Source: Lachnospiraceae bacterium
Lineage (GTDB): Bacteria; Bacillota; Clostridia; Lachnospirales; Lachnospiraceae
Direction of reading: 5' to 3'
Assembly: GCA_021771755.1 (NCBI GenBank)
Contig: JAETOL010000007.1
Location: 118,795 to 182,794, forward strand
Length of the DNA: 64,000 nt
In this document: in pieces, positions 1 through 8,905 of the stretch
Layout of the letters: each line of letters begins with the position of its first letter
How positions within the stretch are numbered: position 1 is the first letter of the stretch
Notes under the pieces: generated by a model
What the model saw: the letters and a program-made list of their open reading frames with translations, nothing else
Databases searched by the model: none
What the model was told of the DNA's origin: nothing
Program-made: the position numbers and the translations under genes

Positions 1-81
1 ATGCTGGATGCAGATGCAGCTGAAAAACTGGCAGCAGGAGATGTAGATACCGTCTATGCTCTTCTGACCGGAAAGGAGTAA
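1..81 (+). CDS. 3' end of a gene, possibly a fructose-type PTS EIIA
   Basis: An open frame enters the window and stops at 79-81. Only 26 residues are visible, ending in VYALLTGKE. A tail of the form 'EKLAAGDVDTVYALL' resembles the last helix of fructose-type PTS EIIA domains, and the next genes are a 1-phosphofructokinase-type kinase, HPr and EI, which supports a PTS assignment. The fragment is too short to be sure. The in-frame ATG at position 1 is probably internal, since the domain itself would lie upstream of the window. Confidence 0.45.
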   Translation: MLDADAAEKLAAGDVDTVYALLTGKE

Positions 82-86
82 TACAT

Positions 87-852
87 ATGATTATTACAGT
101 AACAATGAACCCTGCTATAGACAAAACCGTGGAGATCGATCAGCTCCTTCCAGGAGGACTGAATCGAATCCGGAAGGTAGAATATGACGCAGGTGGTAAA
201 GGCATCAATGTTTCCAAAACTATCCGGGAACTGGGCGGAACCAGTATTGCAACCGGATTTCTGGGAGGCAATGCAGGAAAGACTATCCAGAGTGTTCTGT
301 CACACACTTTTCGTTCTGGCAGGCAGTATTCCTGCCGGTGTTGACCGGAATATTTATGCCGAGATTACCCGACTGGTACATAAAAAGGGAGCAAAGGTAC
401 TTTTGGATGCAGACGGAGAACTGTTCCGAAACTCTCTGGAAGCAGTTCCGGATATCATCAAACCGAACCGTGTAGAGCTGGAAGAATATGCAGGATTTGA
501 TTATCGTGCATCCCAGGAGGAACTTCTGAATCTGGCCAGAAAAATCCGCCAGAAGGGAATCGGCACCGTTGCAGTATCCATGGGAAAAAGCGGAGCCATG
601 CTGGTAAAAGACGGCTATGAAGTAAGATGTCCTGCACTTTCTGTAAAGGCTCATTCTACAGTAGGAGCAGGAGATGCTATGGTGGCAGCGCTGGCATACT
701 CCTGGGATCAGGGACTTGACGATGATGCTCTGACCCGCCTCTGTATAGCAGCAAGTGCAGGTGCAGTGACAACAATTGGAACAAAACCGCCAACAAGAGA
801 GCTGGTAGATCAGCTGGCAGAACAAGTGATTATTGAAAGAATAGGAGAATAA
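87..852 (+). pseudogene. 1-phosphofructokinase family (PfkB/FruK) kinase with an out-of-frame internal deletion
   Basis: Two frames together give the ends of a FruK/LacC-type sugar-phosphate kinase. Positions 87 to about 300 encode the N-terminus with the NPAIDKT start and the substrate-binding GGKGINVS and GFLGGNAGK motifs. From about 310 a different frame continues with LFVLAGSIPAGV, the KPNRVELEE motif and the C-terminal catalytic GAGDAM loop. The segment that normally lies between, roughly 70 residues of lid and beta strands, is absent and the join changes frame. The intact enzyme would be about 300 residues; the two pieces give about 255. The neighbouring SorE-like dehydrogenase and HPr/EI suggest a lost ketose-phosphate pathway. 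The AGGAG at 843-847 near its end serves the next gene. Confidence 0.85.
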
Positions 853-856
853 AATT

Positions 857-2122
857 ATGAAGACAAAAGCAGTAAGAATGTATGGAACAAGAGATCTGAG
901 ACTTGAAGAGTTTGAATTACCGGAGATTAAAGATGATGAGATTCTGGTAAAAGTAATGAGCGACAGTATCTGCATGTCAACCTATAAGCTTGCAGAGCAG
1001 GGAAAAAAACACAAAAGAGCACCTCAGAACATTGATACCAATCCAATCATTGTAGGACATGAATTTGCCGGAGTAATCGTAAAGGTCGGTGAAAAATGGA
1101 AAGATCAGTTTGAGCCGGGTATGAAATTTGCACAGCAGCCGGCATTGAATTACAAAGGAAGCCTGGCATCTCCCGGGTACTCTTATGAATACTTTGGAGG
1201 AGCCTGCACCTACTGCATCATTCCTCATGAAGTTATGGAGCTTGGCTGTCTGATGCCATACGAGGGAGACAGTTTCTTTGAAGCATCTCTTGGAGAGCCT
1301 ATGAGCTGTATTATCGGTGGATATCATGGAAACTATCACACAAATAAACGAAATCATGATCTTGCCGGCGGTACAAAAGTGGATGGCGACATCATTATTC
1401 TTGGCGGATGTGGTCCTATGGGGCTGGGAGCAGTCAGCTATGGAATCCAGTTTGAAAATAAACCAAAAAGAATTGTAGTAACTGATATCGACGATGCCAA
1501 GATCGCCCGTGCAAGAGAAGTAATTCCGGAGTCCTTTGCTGCGGAAAACGGTGTTGAACTGATTTATGTAAATACAGCAAAAATGGAAGATCCGGTAAAA
1601 GAGCTGAAGGATATCACCGGTGGAAAAGGCTATGATGATGTGTTTGTCTATATCCCTAACCGCAAAGTTGCAGAGCTCGGAGACCAGCTTCTGGCATTTG
1701 ACGGCTGCATGAACTTTTTTGCAGGTCCTACAGACAACCAGTTTAAAGCAGAGATCAATCTCTACAACGCACATTATACAAGCACCCATATCCTTGGCAC
1801 AACAGGTGGAAACAACGATGACCTGATTGAAGCAAATGACCTGGCTGCAAAAGGAAAGATTGAGCCGGCTGTTATGGTTACCCATGTAGGTGGAATTGAC
1901 AGCATCGCAGAGGCTACTTTAAATCTTCCAAAAATCCCGGGAGGTAAGAAACTTACTTATACCCAGTTTGACATGCCTTTGACAGCAATTGAGGACTTTG
2001 GGAAACTTGGTGAGACGGATCCTCTTTTCAAAAAACTGGACGAGGTCTGCAAAAAGAACCGTGGTCTCTGGAGCGCAGAGGCAGAAAAAATCCTTTTTGA
2101 ACACTTTGGTGTAGAAGCGTAA
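857..2122 (+). CDS. zinc-type medium-chain dehydrogenase, L-sorbose-1-phosphate reductase (SorE)-like
   Basis: A 421-residue protein of the zinc-containing alcohol dehydrogenase superfamily. The N-terminal GroES-like half carries C39 and the GHEFAGV motif with H68-E69, the usual metal ligands. The Rossmann half starts at the GGCGPMGLG loop near residue 190, followed by an acidic residue at the end of beta-2 (VVTDID), which suggests NAD. Its length and the PTS setting (HPr and EI downstream, PfkB-type kinase upstream) fit the SorE group, which reduces L-sorbose 1-phosphate to glucitol 6-phosphate. The substrate is inferred, not shown. The ATG is preceded by AGGAG at 843-847. Since the upstream kinase is broken, the pathway may no longer work. 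Confidence 0.7.
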   Translation: MKTKAVRMYGTRDLRLEEFELPEIKDDEILVKVMSDSICMSTYKLAEQGKKHKRAPQNIDTNPIIVGHEFAGVIVKVGEKWKDQFEPGMKFAQQPALNYKGSLASPGYSYEYFGGACTYCIIPHEVMELGCLMPYEGDSFFEASLGEPMSCIIGGYHGNYHTNKRNHDLAGGTKVDGDIIILGGCGPMGLGAVSYGIQFENKPKRIVVTDIDDAKIARAREVIPESFAAENGVELIYVNTAKMEDPVKELKDITGGKGYDDVFVYIPNRKVAELGDQLLAFDGCMNFFAGPTDNQFKAEINLYNAHYTSTHILGTTGGNNDDLIEANDLAAKGKIEPAVMVTHVGGIDSIAEATLNLPKIPGGKKLTYTQFDMPLTAIEDFGKLGETDPLFKKLDEVCKKNRGLWSAEAEKILFEHFGVEA

Positions 2123-2162
2123 AACATAAAAATTGATTTTAAAATCATTGGGAGGAATTACT

Positions 2163-2432
2163 ATGGTATCCAAAAAACTAATCATAAAAAACCCATCCGG
2201 TCTTCATGCAAGGCCGGCGGGAGTTCTGGCTCAGGCTGCAGGAAAATGTAAATCAGACGTTATCATTCATTATGGAGAAAAAAATATCCAGGTAAAAAGT
2301 ATCTTAAACATTATGGCTGCTGCGATAAAATGCGGCTCTGAGATTCAGCTGGAATGTAGTGGTGAAACCGAGGAGGAAGATCTGAAAAAACTTGCAGAGC
2401 TTATTGAAAGCGGCCTTGGAGAAGAGATATGA
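2163..2432 (+). CDS. ptsH: HPr-family phosphocarrier protein
   Basis: An 89-residue HPr, the small cytoplasmic protein that passes phosphate from EI to sugar-specific EIIA domains. The phosphorylation site is H15 in SGLHARPAG, and S46 in QVKSILNIM falls exactly at the HPr-kinase site of Firmicutes, so Ser-46 control is possible. The start at 2163 is chosen because GGGAGG lies at 2150-2155; an in-frame ATG at 2133 has no such site. The stop overlaps the EI start (ATGA), indicating translational coupling. It may be a second, pathway-linked HPr/EI pair rather than the general one. Confidence 0.92.
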   Translation: MVSKKLIIKNPSGLHARPAGVLAQAAGKCKSDVIIHYGEKNIQVKSILNIMAAAIKCGSEIQLECSGETEEEDLKKLAELIESGLGEEI

Positions 2433-4030
2433 GACAGATCACGGTAGAAAAAACTTCTTCCCGTGGGATTGCGGCAGCACCGGCATATCTTTATCAGGAA
2501 CCCGATCTTTCTGCGGCAGCATACTGCATTACAGAAGAACAAACAGAAAATGAGGTACAGCTTTTTGAAAAAGCCAAACAAAAAGTATCTGATGAATTGA
2601 AGCTGTTGGCTGAAAAAAATCAAATTTTTGCAGCGCATCTGGAAATTGCAGAGGATTTTACTTTCAGCGATGGAGTTCTTTCCAGAATCCGAAATGAACA
2701 GAAAAATGTTCAGCTTGCCCTCCAGGATACTGTGGAAGAGCTCGCGCTGATCTTTGATTCCATGGATGATCCTTATATGAAGGAAAGGGCTGCTGATATT
2801 CGTGATATCGGAAAACGTTTTATGGCACAGCTGAAAGGGGTACAGCGCCCGGATCTGGCACAGATATCCAGAGAGGTCATTGTTGTGGCAAAAGATCTTT
2901 TTCCTTCGGACACTGTAAAAATGAATCCGACTTACATTAAAGGAATCATTACCGAAGAGGGCGGCATTACCAGTCATGTTTCTATTATTGCAAGAAGCAT
3001 GGGTATTCCTGCTCTGGTAGGAGTCGGAAAGCTTCTGGACAGTCTTCAAAACGGGATAGAGATTTGTATGGATGCAGAAGCCGGGATGATCTGCATTGAA
3101 CCAGATCATGATACCATAAGAGAATTTCTGCAGAAACAGGAAGATTTTGAGAAGAGACAGAGCTATCTGAAAAAATTGAGAAGCCAGCCTGCGGTTACCC
3201 GGGACGGAAAAAGAATTTCTCTGTGCGCCAATGTTGGTAACCTGGAGGACATTGAGAGAGCCCTTCCCATGAATATAGACGGTATTGGACTCTTTCGCAG
3301 TGAGTTCCTGTATATGGAAAACGATCATTTTCCTTCAGAAGAAGAACAATTTCAGGTTTATAAAGCTGCAGCCGAGCTTTGCCCTAAGGAGCTTACGATT
3401 CGAACACTGGATATCGGAGGAGATAAAGAGCTTTCTTATTTTGACTTTGACAAAGAAGAAAATCCGTTTCTGGGATGGCGTGCAATCCGCATTTCGCTGG
3501 ATATGGAGGATATGTTTAAGACACAGCTTCGTGCCATTCTCCGTGCAAGCGCTTTTGGCCATGTAAGGATTATGTTCCCTATGATCATTTCCCTGGAAGA
3601 ATTAAGAGCAGCCGGAAAACTGACAACCCGATGTATGGAAGAACTGGAGCAGGAAGGACTGGAATTTGACCGGAATATTGAAATCGGTATGATGATCGAA
3701 ACGCCTGCCAGTGTAATGCTTGCAGAAGAATTTGCAAAAGAAGTGGACTTTTTCAGTATAGGCACAAACGATCTTACCCAATATCTTCTGGCTGTAGACA
3801 GAGGAAACCGCAAGGTGGCAGACCGTTACAGCTATTTCCATCCTGCTGTTGTAAAAGCCATTGCAAAGATTATTGCTGCAGGTCATAAAGAAAATATCAA
3901 GGTTGGCATGTGTGGAGAAATGGCCGGGGATCCTGACGCTGTCCTTCTCCTCCTGGATCTTGGACTGGACGAATTCAGCATGTCCGCAGGAAATGCAGAC
4001 TATATCCGTGAAAAGATCCTGAACTTATAA
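2429..4030 (+). CDS. ptsI: phosphoenolpyruvate-protein phosphotransferase (PTS enzyme I)
   Basis: A 533-residue enzyme I. It takes phosphate from phosphoenolpyruvate and hands it to HPr. The phospho-histidine is H183 in GGITSHVSIIARS, the PEP-binding core shows GLFRSEFLYM and GTNDLTQY, and the acid/base cysteine is C495 in GMCGEMAGDP. The protein ends normally (DEFSMSAGN), so it looks complete though slightly shorter than the usual ~570 residues, mainly in the N-terminal HPr-binding helices. It overlaps ptsH by four bases and is followed by a strong terminator. Confidence 0.95.
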   Translation: MRQITVEKTSSRGIAAAPAYLYQEPDLSAAAYCITEEQTENEVQLFEKAKQKVSDELKLLAEKNQIFAAHLEIAEDFTFSDGVLSRIRNEQKNVQLALQDTVEELALIFDSMDDPYMKERAADIRDIGKRFMAQLKGVQRPDLAQISREVIVVAKDLFPSDTVKMNPTYIKGIITEEGGITSHVSIIARSMGIPALVGVGKLLDSLQNGIEICMDAEAGMICIEPDHDTIREFLQKQEDFEKRQSYLKKLRSQPAVTRDGKRISLCANVGNLEDIERALPMNIDGIGLFRSEFLYMENDHFPSEEEQFQVYKAAAELCPKELTIRTLDIGGDKELSYFDFDKEENPFLGWRAIRISLDMEDMFKTQLRAILRASAFGHVRIMFPMIISLEELRAAGKLTTRCMEELEQEGLEFDRNIEIGMMIETPASVMLAEEFAKEVDFFSIGTNDLTQYLLAVDRGNRKVADRYSYFHPAVVKAIAKIIAAGHKENIKVGMCGEMAGDPDAVLLLLDLGLDEFSMSAGNADYIREKILNL

Positions 4031-4073
4031 AACGCCCATTTTATATTCCAACTTCTATTATATATATTCAATG

Positions 4074-4110
4074 AAAAAAGACAGTGGAGAAAGCAGCCGC
4101 TGTCTTTTTT
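4074..4110 (+). terminator. Rho-independent terminator after ptsI
   Basis: Inverted repeat AAAAAAGACAG (4074-4084) and CTGTCTTTTTT (4100-4110), 44 bases after the EI stop. The right arm ends in six T. The A-rich left arm would also let it act on the minus strand. Confidence 0.9.
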
Positions 4111-4155
4111 CATAAATTTGTACAGTGATTCCGATATGCCAAAGCAGGAATTTTA

Positions 4156-4392
4156 TTGCATTCTTCCACAATCGGACATTATAATATAAAAAAACACAAA
4201 AGGAATGTCCGCCAGGGGGACACTGTAAAAAAAGGAGAGCCTCTTGTTACTTTTGATAAAGACTTTATCGAAGAAAAAGAATATGACCCTACTGTTGTAT
4301 TTATTGTTACAGATAAAAAAGAAAAACAAAGTCTGGATATTTATACAGAAAAAGATACAGACATTCAGGAAACGATTATGAAAGTTAAATAA
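4156..4392 (+). pseudogene. orphan C-terminal fragment of a glucose/beta-glucoside-type PTS EIIA domain
   Basis: About 65 residues beginning at VRQGDTVKKGEPLVTFD and running through YDPTVVFIVTD match the last part of EIIA-Glc-type domains (the GD.VK.G.LL..FD and TPV.VTN motifs). The phospho-histidine half and the EIIBC part are missing. The first residues (MHSSTIGHYN) do not look like EIIA and no Shine-Dalgarno is evident. It sits directly ahead of a truncated 6-phospho-beta-glucosidase gene, the normal partner of a beta-glucoside EIIBCA, so this is the tail of a lost bgl-type operon. Confidence 0.7.
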
Positions 4393-5089
<697 letters not shown>

Positions 5090-5265
5090 AAAGCTCGCCT
5101 CTTTCTTTTTTAATAAGAATATGATATAACAAAACCATAGACATGTAAACAAATGATATAAAAATAACAAATTTGTCAAAAAATAATGGCATATTTTGCA
5201 AAAAGCAACAAAACATATGCTTTAAGAGGTTGACAATAATAAATTATCGTATACGAGGTGAGATA

Positions 5266-5709
5266 ATGCAGATTATAGAAATCAAAGAAAATAAAAAACA
5301 ATATCTGACACTTTTACTGCTGGCAGATGAACAGGAAGATATGATAGACAGATATATCAAAAAAGGTACCATGTATGTACTGGACGACAATGGTATTAAG
5401 TGCGAATGTGTCGTAACGGATGAGGGAAACGGAATCCTTGAAATCAAAAATATAGCCACTGTCCCGGAGTATCAGAAAAAAGGATACGGAAAAGCAATGA
5501 TTGATTTTCTGATTCAAAAATACAAAGACCGGTACCAGATTTTACAGGCAGGTACCGGTGACAGTCCTCTTACCATTCCGTTTTATGAAAAATGTGGATT
5601 TGTCCGTTCCCACTGCATTAAAAATTTCTTTCTCGATCATTATAACCATCCTATTTATGAATGTGGAGTTCAGCTTACAGACATGGTTTATCTGCAAAGA
5701 AAAATATAA
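5266..5709 (+). CDS. GNAT-family N-acetyltransferase
   Basis: A 147-residue single-domain GNAT protein. The acetyl-CoA binding motif A is clear at residues 62-84 (IATVPEYQKKGYGKAMIDFL, with the Q/RxxGxG/A pattern QKKGYG), and the later FYEKCGFVRS is the usual motif B. Acceptor unknown. The start at 5266 follows GAGGTGAGATA; the reading frame is open further upstream without a good site. It stands alone in one orientation between the URO-D remnant and DUF2726 gene. Confidence 0.85.
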   Translation: MQIIEIKENKKQYLTLLLLADEQEDMIDRYIKKGTMYVLDDNGIKCECVVTDEGNGILEIKNIATVPEYQKKGYGKAMIDFLIQKYKDRYQILQAGTGDSPLTIPFYEKCGFVRSHCIKNFFLDHYNHPIYECGVQLTDMVYLQRKI

Positions 5710-5765
5710 GAGGAAGGAATCCAGACCTTATTTTTGCCGATACGGAATGCTGCCCTCTGTATGAT

Positions 5766-6215
5766 TCAGTGAAATAATTTTCGTATCTGCTTTTTATCAA
5801 TTTCTGTGATGCGTTTCAGCGGAATCCCGGCAGCTGCAAAGGCTTTGTCTTTTAAATGATCACGTTTGCGAGCATCTCTTGTCTCATGGGTGCTGTCATC
5901 CAGTTCAATGGCAAAAAGCACATACAAATCCTGATCGCAGATTACAAAATCTACATGTTTCTGGGCAATTTTATGAAAATATTTCATGTACTGTTTTTGG
6001 TCTGTTACAGACAGCAGATCCTTTACTCCAACTTTTGGGCATATGATGCAGTGATATTCATCCGCCACCTCTCGTAAAAGAAGGTAAAAACGGTATTCTC
6101 TTTTTGTCAGCAGATGCCTGGCAGCATAAGGATAATAATTCTTTTTACGATATAAGATAATGATCAAGAACAGGATCAAAAAACCGATACAGATCATATA
6201 TAAATAGGATTTCAT
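5766..6215 (-). CDS. membrane-anchored DUF2726 protein, nuclease-like fold
   Basis: A 149-residue protein: one N-terminal membrane helix (residues 5-23, ICIGFLILFLIIILY), then a DUF2726-like domain. The core HVDFVICDQDLYVLFAIELD followed by a histidine resembles the D...ExD arrangement of Vsr/PD-(D/E)XK-type nuclease folds. The start at 6215 is chosen because AGGAGG lies nine bases upstream; the frame extends further but lacks a site. Function is unknown. DUF2726 domains are often found with helicase or topoisomerase domains, here it stands alone. Confidence 0.75.
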   Translation of the reverse strand: MKSYLYMICIGFLILFLIIILYRKKNYYPYAARHLLTKREYRFYLLLREVADEYHCIICPKVGVKDLLSVTDQKQYMKYFHKIAQKHVDFVICDQDLYVLFAIELDDSTHETRDARKRDHLKDKAFAAAGIPLKRITEIDKKQIRKLFH

Positions 6216-6410
6216 ATACAAATGCCTCCTGAAAACATTCGAATGTATGTTCTTTGCGCTTTCTATTGTAATAGATTGAACGTAAAATTTCAAGTAGTAA
6301 TCCTGGAAACAGTTCCTGGATCCGATGAAGTTCGGGAGTGGTTGTCAAATTATGTGTTTTCTATGAATGATAGTAAAACTGCACAAAAACATGCGCCGAA
6401 TTTTGGAATG

Positions 6411-6426
6411 GGTTACACGTTTAACC
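6411..6426. promoter_or_regulatory. candidate LacI-type operator
   Basis: GGTTACACGTTTAACC, a 16-base near-perfect palindrome centred on CG with two mismatched positions, lies 65 bases before the start of the LacI-family gene. A CG-centred palindrome of this size is the standard operator form for LacI-family regulators, so autoregulation of this gene and the coupled MATE gene is a reasonable inference. Confidence 0.55.
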
Positions 6427-6490
6427 TTTGCTGAAACATTTTTTTTACAGTATCATATGATTAGTGAAAAATAGTAAAGAAGGAATGTAT

Positions 6491-7516
6491 ATGGAACAAA
6501 ACAGGGTCCGAATTGTGGATATCGCAGAAACACTGGGTCTTAGTACAGCGACAGTTTCAAAAGTCATTCATGGTAAAACCAGCAAGATTTCAAATGAAAC
6601 AGTCAAACGGGTTCAGCAGGAACTTGAAAGAACCGGGTATATTCCAAATATGGCTGGAATTTTACTTGCAAGAAATAATTCAAGGATTATTGGTGTGGTT
6701 GTAAATGACAATATCAAATATGAAGGCAGAGTTTTGGAAGATGGATTTGTAATGTCATCTTTGAATGCACTTTCACATGAAGTGAATAAAAAAGGCTATT
6801 TTTTGATGATAAAGACAACCGCAGACATCAATGAAATCCCGGTTTTTGCTTCTATGTGGAACATGGACGGACTGATTCTCATGGGATTTTGTGAGACTGA
6901 TTATGAAATGCTTAGAAATCAGATGCGAATATCCTTTGTCGTGTATGATGGATATTTTGACAAATGTTCAAAAGTTGTTAATCTCGTGATCGATCACTAT
7001 GATGGTGGTTATCAGGCGGGAAGCTGTTTTAAGGAGCTTGGCCATAAAAAGGCGCTATGTATTTCAGACAACTATATATGTATGGATAAAGAACGCATAG
7101 ATGGATTTCGTAAGGCTTTTGAGCCGGGAGAGACGATCGTTTGGCAGATTCCCAAGACTGTAAAGGAAAGAATGATTTTTTATCAGGATAAATTTCCAGA
7201 ACTTTTAAAGACTGAAATCAGTGCTATTTTTGCAGTATCTGATTATTATGCACTGGAATTTATGCGGTTTTTACAGGGAATGGGGGTTCGGATTCCTGAA
7301 GACATGCAGATAATTGGATTTGATGATACTATGTCAAGCAGAGAAAGTAATCCCGCCCTGACTACGATTCACCAGGATGCGCCTCTTAGAGCCAAAACGG
7401 CGATAGAGTGCATTGAAGCAATGCGTGACGGAATAGAGTGTGAATCTGGAATTGTTCTTCCTGTTAAACTGATCAAAAGAGAAAGTACGAGGGTATTACC
7501 GTGTCAGAATTTATGA
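6491..7516 (+). CDS. LacI-family transcriptional regulator
   Basis: A 341-residue regulator. Residues 5-55 hold the LacI helix-turn-helix and hinge (VRIVDIAETLGLSTATVSKV, then the SNETVKRV hinge helix); the rest is a periplasmic-binding-protein-like effector domain with the late GFDDT motif. The ATG at 6491 follows GAAGGA at 6478-6483; an ATG two codons upstream is spaced too closely. The stop overlaps the MATE transporter, so the two are co-translated. The effector is unknown. Pairing with a MATE exporter rather than sugar genes is unusual for this family. Confidence 0.92.
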   Translation: MEQNRVRIVDIAETLGLSTATVSKVIHGKTSKISNETVKRVQQELERTGYIPNMAGILLARNNSRIIGVVVNDNIKYEGRVLEDGFVMSSLNALSHEVNKKGYFLMIKTTADINEIPVFASMWNMDGLILMGFCETDYEMLRNQMRISFVVYDGYFDKCSKVVNLVIDHYDGGYQAGSCFKELGHKKALCISDNYICMDKERIDGFRKAFEPGETIVWQIPKTVKERMIFYQDKFPELLKTEISAIFAVSDYYALEFMRFLQGMGVRIPEDMQIIGFDDTMSSRESNPALTTIHQDAPLRAKTAIECIEAMRDGIECESGIVLPVKLIKRESTRVLPCQNL

Positions 7517-8832
7517 AATCCTTATGTAAAATAGCAATACCTGTCACTTTACAAAGCATGCTGCAGGCATCATTTTCGATTGTAGATCAGATAATGATCG
7601 GACAGTTAGGTGAGACAAATATATCGGCAGTCGGATTATGCGGTAATTACTCACTGATTTTTTCTGTAGTGATCGGTGCGGTAAGTACGGTTGCAGGGAT
7701 ATTAATAGCGCAGTTTATCGGAGCAGACGATATGAGAGAGGCATGGAGCAGCTTCGATGTCAGTCTGATCTGCGGGATCATAATATCTTCATTGTTTCTA
7801 TTTGGATCAGGAATTTTTCCAACACAGATACTTGGATTATATACGAATGATATCAGTATTATAGAAACGGGTTCCGTGTACTTTCGGATTGTAGCATTTT
7901 CATATATTCCAATGGCAGTAAGTACTGTTATATCTGCATGGCTGCGTTGTCAAGAACATGCAGCAGTACCATTTTTTGCAAGTCTTGGAGCGGTTGCAGC
8001 AAATACGGGACTGAATTATGTGTTGATATTTGGAAAACTTGGCTTTTCGTCTATGGGAATAAAAGGTGCAGCAATCGCAACGCTTGCTTCCCAGTTATTT
8101 AATTTGGCATTTATTATGATCGGGTTTATCATTTGTGTCAGAAATGATGGCGATCAGCCGATGTGGTCGCTGCACTTTAAGAAGATTACCATATGGAATT
8201 ATCTTGTCATGATTATGCCGATTTTGATCAGCGAATTTTTATGGAGTCTTGGACAGAATGTGGAATCGGCAGTATATGGTCATCTTGGCACCGCAAACCT
8301 TGCGGCTTACACCCTTACATGCCCGATACAGGGATTGATCGTAGGTGCCCTGAGCGGTTTATCCGCGGCAGCCGGTGTTATGGTTGGCAAGAGACTGGGA
8401 AAGAAAGAGTATGATCATGCATATAGAGAAGCTAAGAAAATCATGTATGCGGGCTTAACAGGTGCAGTATTTGTGTCGGCATTGCTTATATTGCTGGCGG
8501 GAATATATACCGGATTGTATCGTGTAGATACTAACGTAAAAGAGCTTGGAAAGCTTCTTCTCTGTATCTTTGCGCTGTATGCCCCAATAAAGATCGAAAA
8601 TATGATTCTTGGCGGAGGCATTATAAGAAGTGGCGGAAATACAAAAATTATAATGATTATTGATATTATTGGTACATGGTGTATTGGAATTCCGCTGTGC
8701 CTGCTTGCTGCATATGTTTTTGAATGGGGAATTGCAGGAGTATACGCATTGCTTACTACAGAAGAAATATTCAGGCTGGCTGTATCACTTATTATTTTCA
8801 AAAAGCGTAAATGGATGATCAGTTTGTCCTAG
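7501..8832 (+). CDS. MATE-family multidrug/solute efflux transporter
   Basis: About 440 residues with twelve predicted membrane helices in two related halves, typical of MATE exporters that use a Na+ or H+ gradient to expel cations, drugs or metabolites. MATE-like features are the N-terminal IAIPVTLQSMLQASFSIVDQ block and the conserved second-half AALTG-type region (NLAAYTLTCPIQGL). The GTG at 7501 has GAGGG seven bases upstream. An ATG at 7513 that overlaps the LacI stop as ATGA is an equally plausible start. Coupling to the LacI regulator suggests it is induced by a small-molecule signal. A terminator follows. Confidence 0.9.
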   Translation: MSEFMKSLCKIAIPVTLQSMLQASFSIVDQIMIGQLGETNISAVGLCGNYSLIFSVVIGAVSTVAGILIAQFIGADDMREAWSSFDVSLICGIIISSLFLFGSGIFPTQILGLYTNDISIIETGSVYFRIVAFSYIPMAVSTVISAWLRCQEHAAVPFFASLGAVAANTGLNYVLIFGKLGFSSMGIKGAAIATLASQLFNLAFIMIGFIICVRNDGDQPMWSLHFKKITIWNYLVMIMPILISEFLWSLGQNVESAVYGHLGTANLAAYTLTCPIQGLIVGALSGLSAAAGVMVGKRLGKKEYDHAYREAKKIMYAGLTGAVFVSALLILLAGIYTGLYRVDTNVKELGKLLLCIFALYAPIKIENMILGGGIIRSGGNTKIIMIIDIIGTWCIGIPLCLLAAYVFEWGIAGVYALLTTEEIFRLAVSLIIFKKRKWMISLS

Positions 8833-8870
8833 CGATAAGATTAACAGATGTATGAACGTATACCGGAGGG

Positions 8871-8905
8871 GCTGCCACACAAAAAATTAGTGCGGCAGCA
8901 TTTTT
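8871..8905 (+). terminator. Rho-independent terminator after the MATE gene
   Basis: GCTGCCaCAC (8871-8880) pairs with GTGcGGCAGC (8890-8899) and is followed by ATTTTTC. It overlaps the last codons of the convergent methyltransferase gene. Confidence 0.85.

Noticed and set aside
283..975. Long minus-strand open frame across the fruK pseudogene
   Set aside because: It mirrors the codon pattern of the plus-strand gene, has a Cys/Ser/His-rich composition, and lacks a ribosome binding site or family motif.
2133..2162. Earlier ATG start for HPr at 2133
   Set aside because: It would place the active histidine at 25 rather than 15 and has no ribosome binding site, while 2163 has GGGAGG.
5230..5258. 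TTGACA at 5230 as a promoter of the GNAT gene
   Set aside because: No acceptable -10 box lies 16-18 bases downstream and the start codon follows too soon.
6222..6434. Plus-strand 70-codon frame upstream of the LacI gene
   Set aside because: It overlaps the DUF2726 ribosome binding site and the operator and shows no conserved features or proper start.
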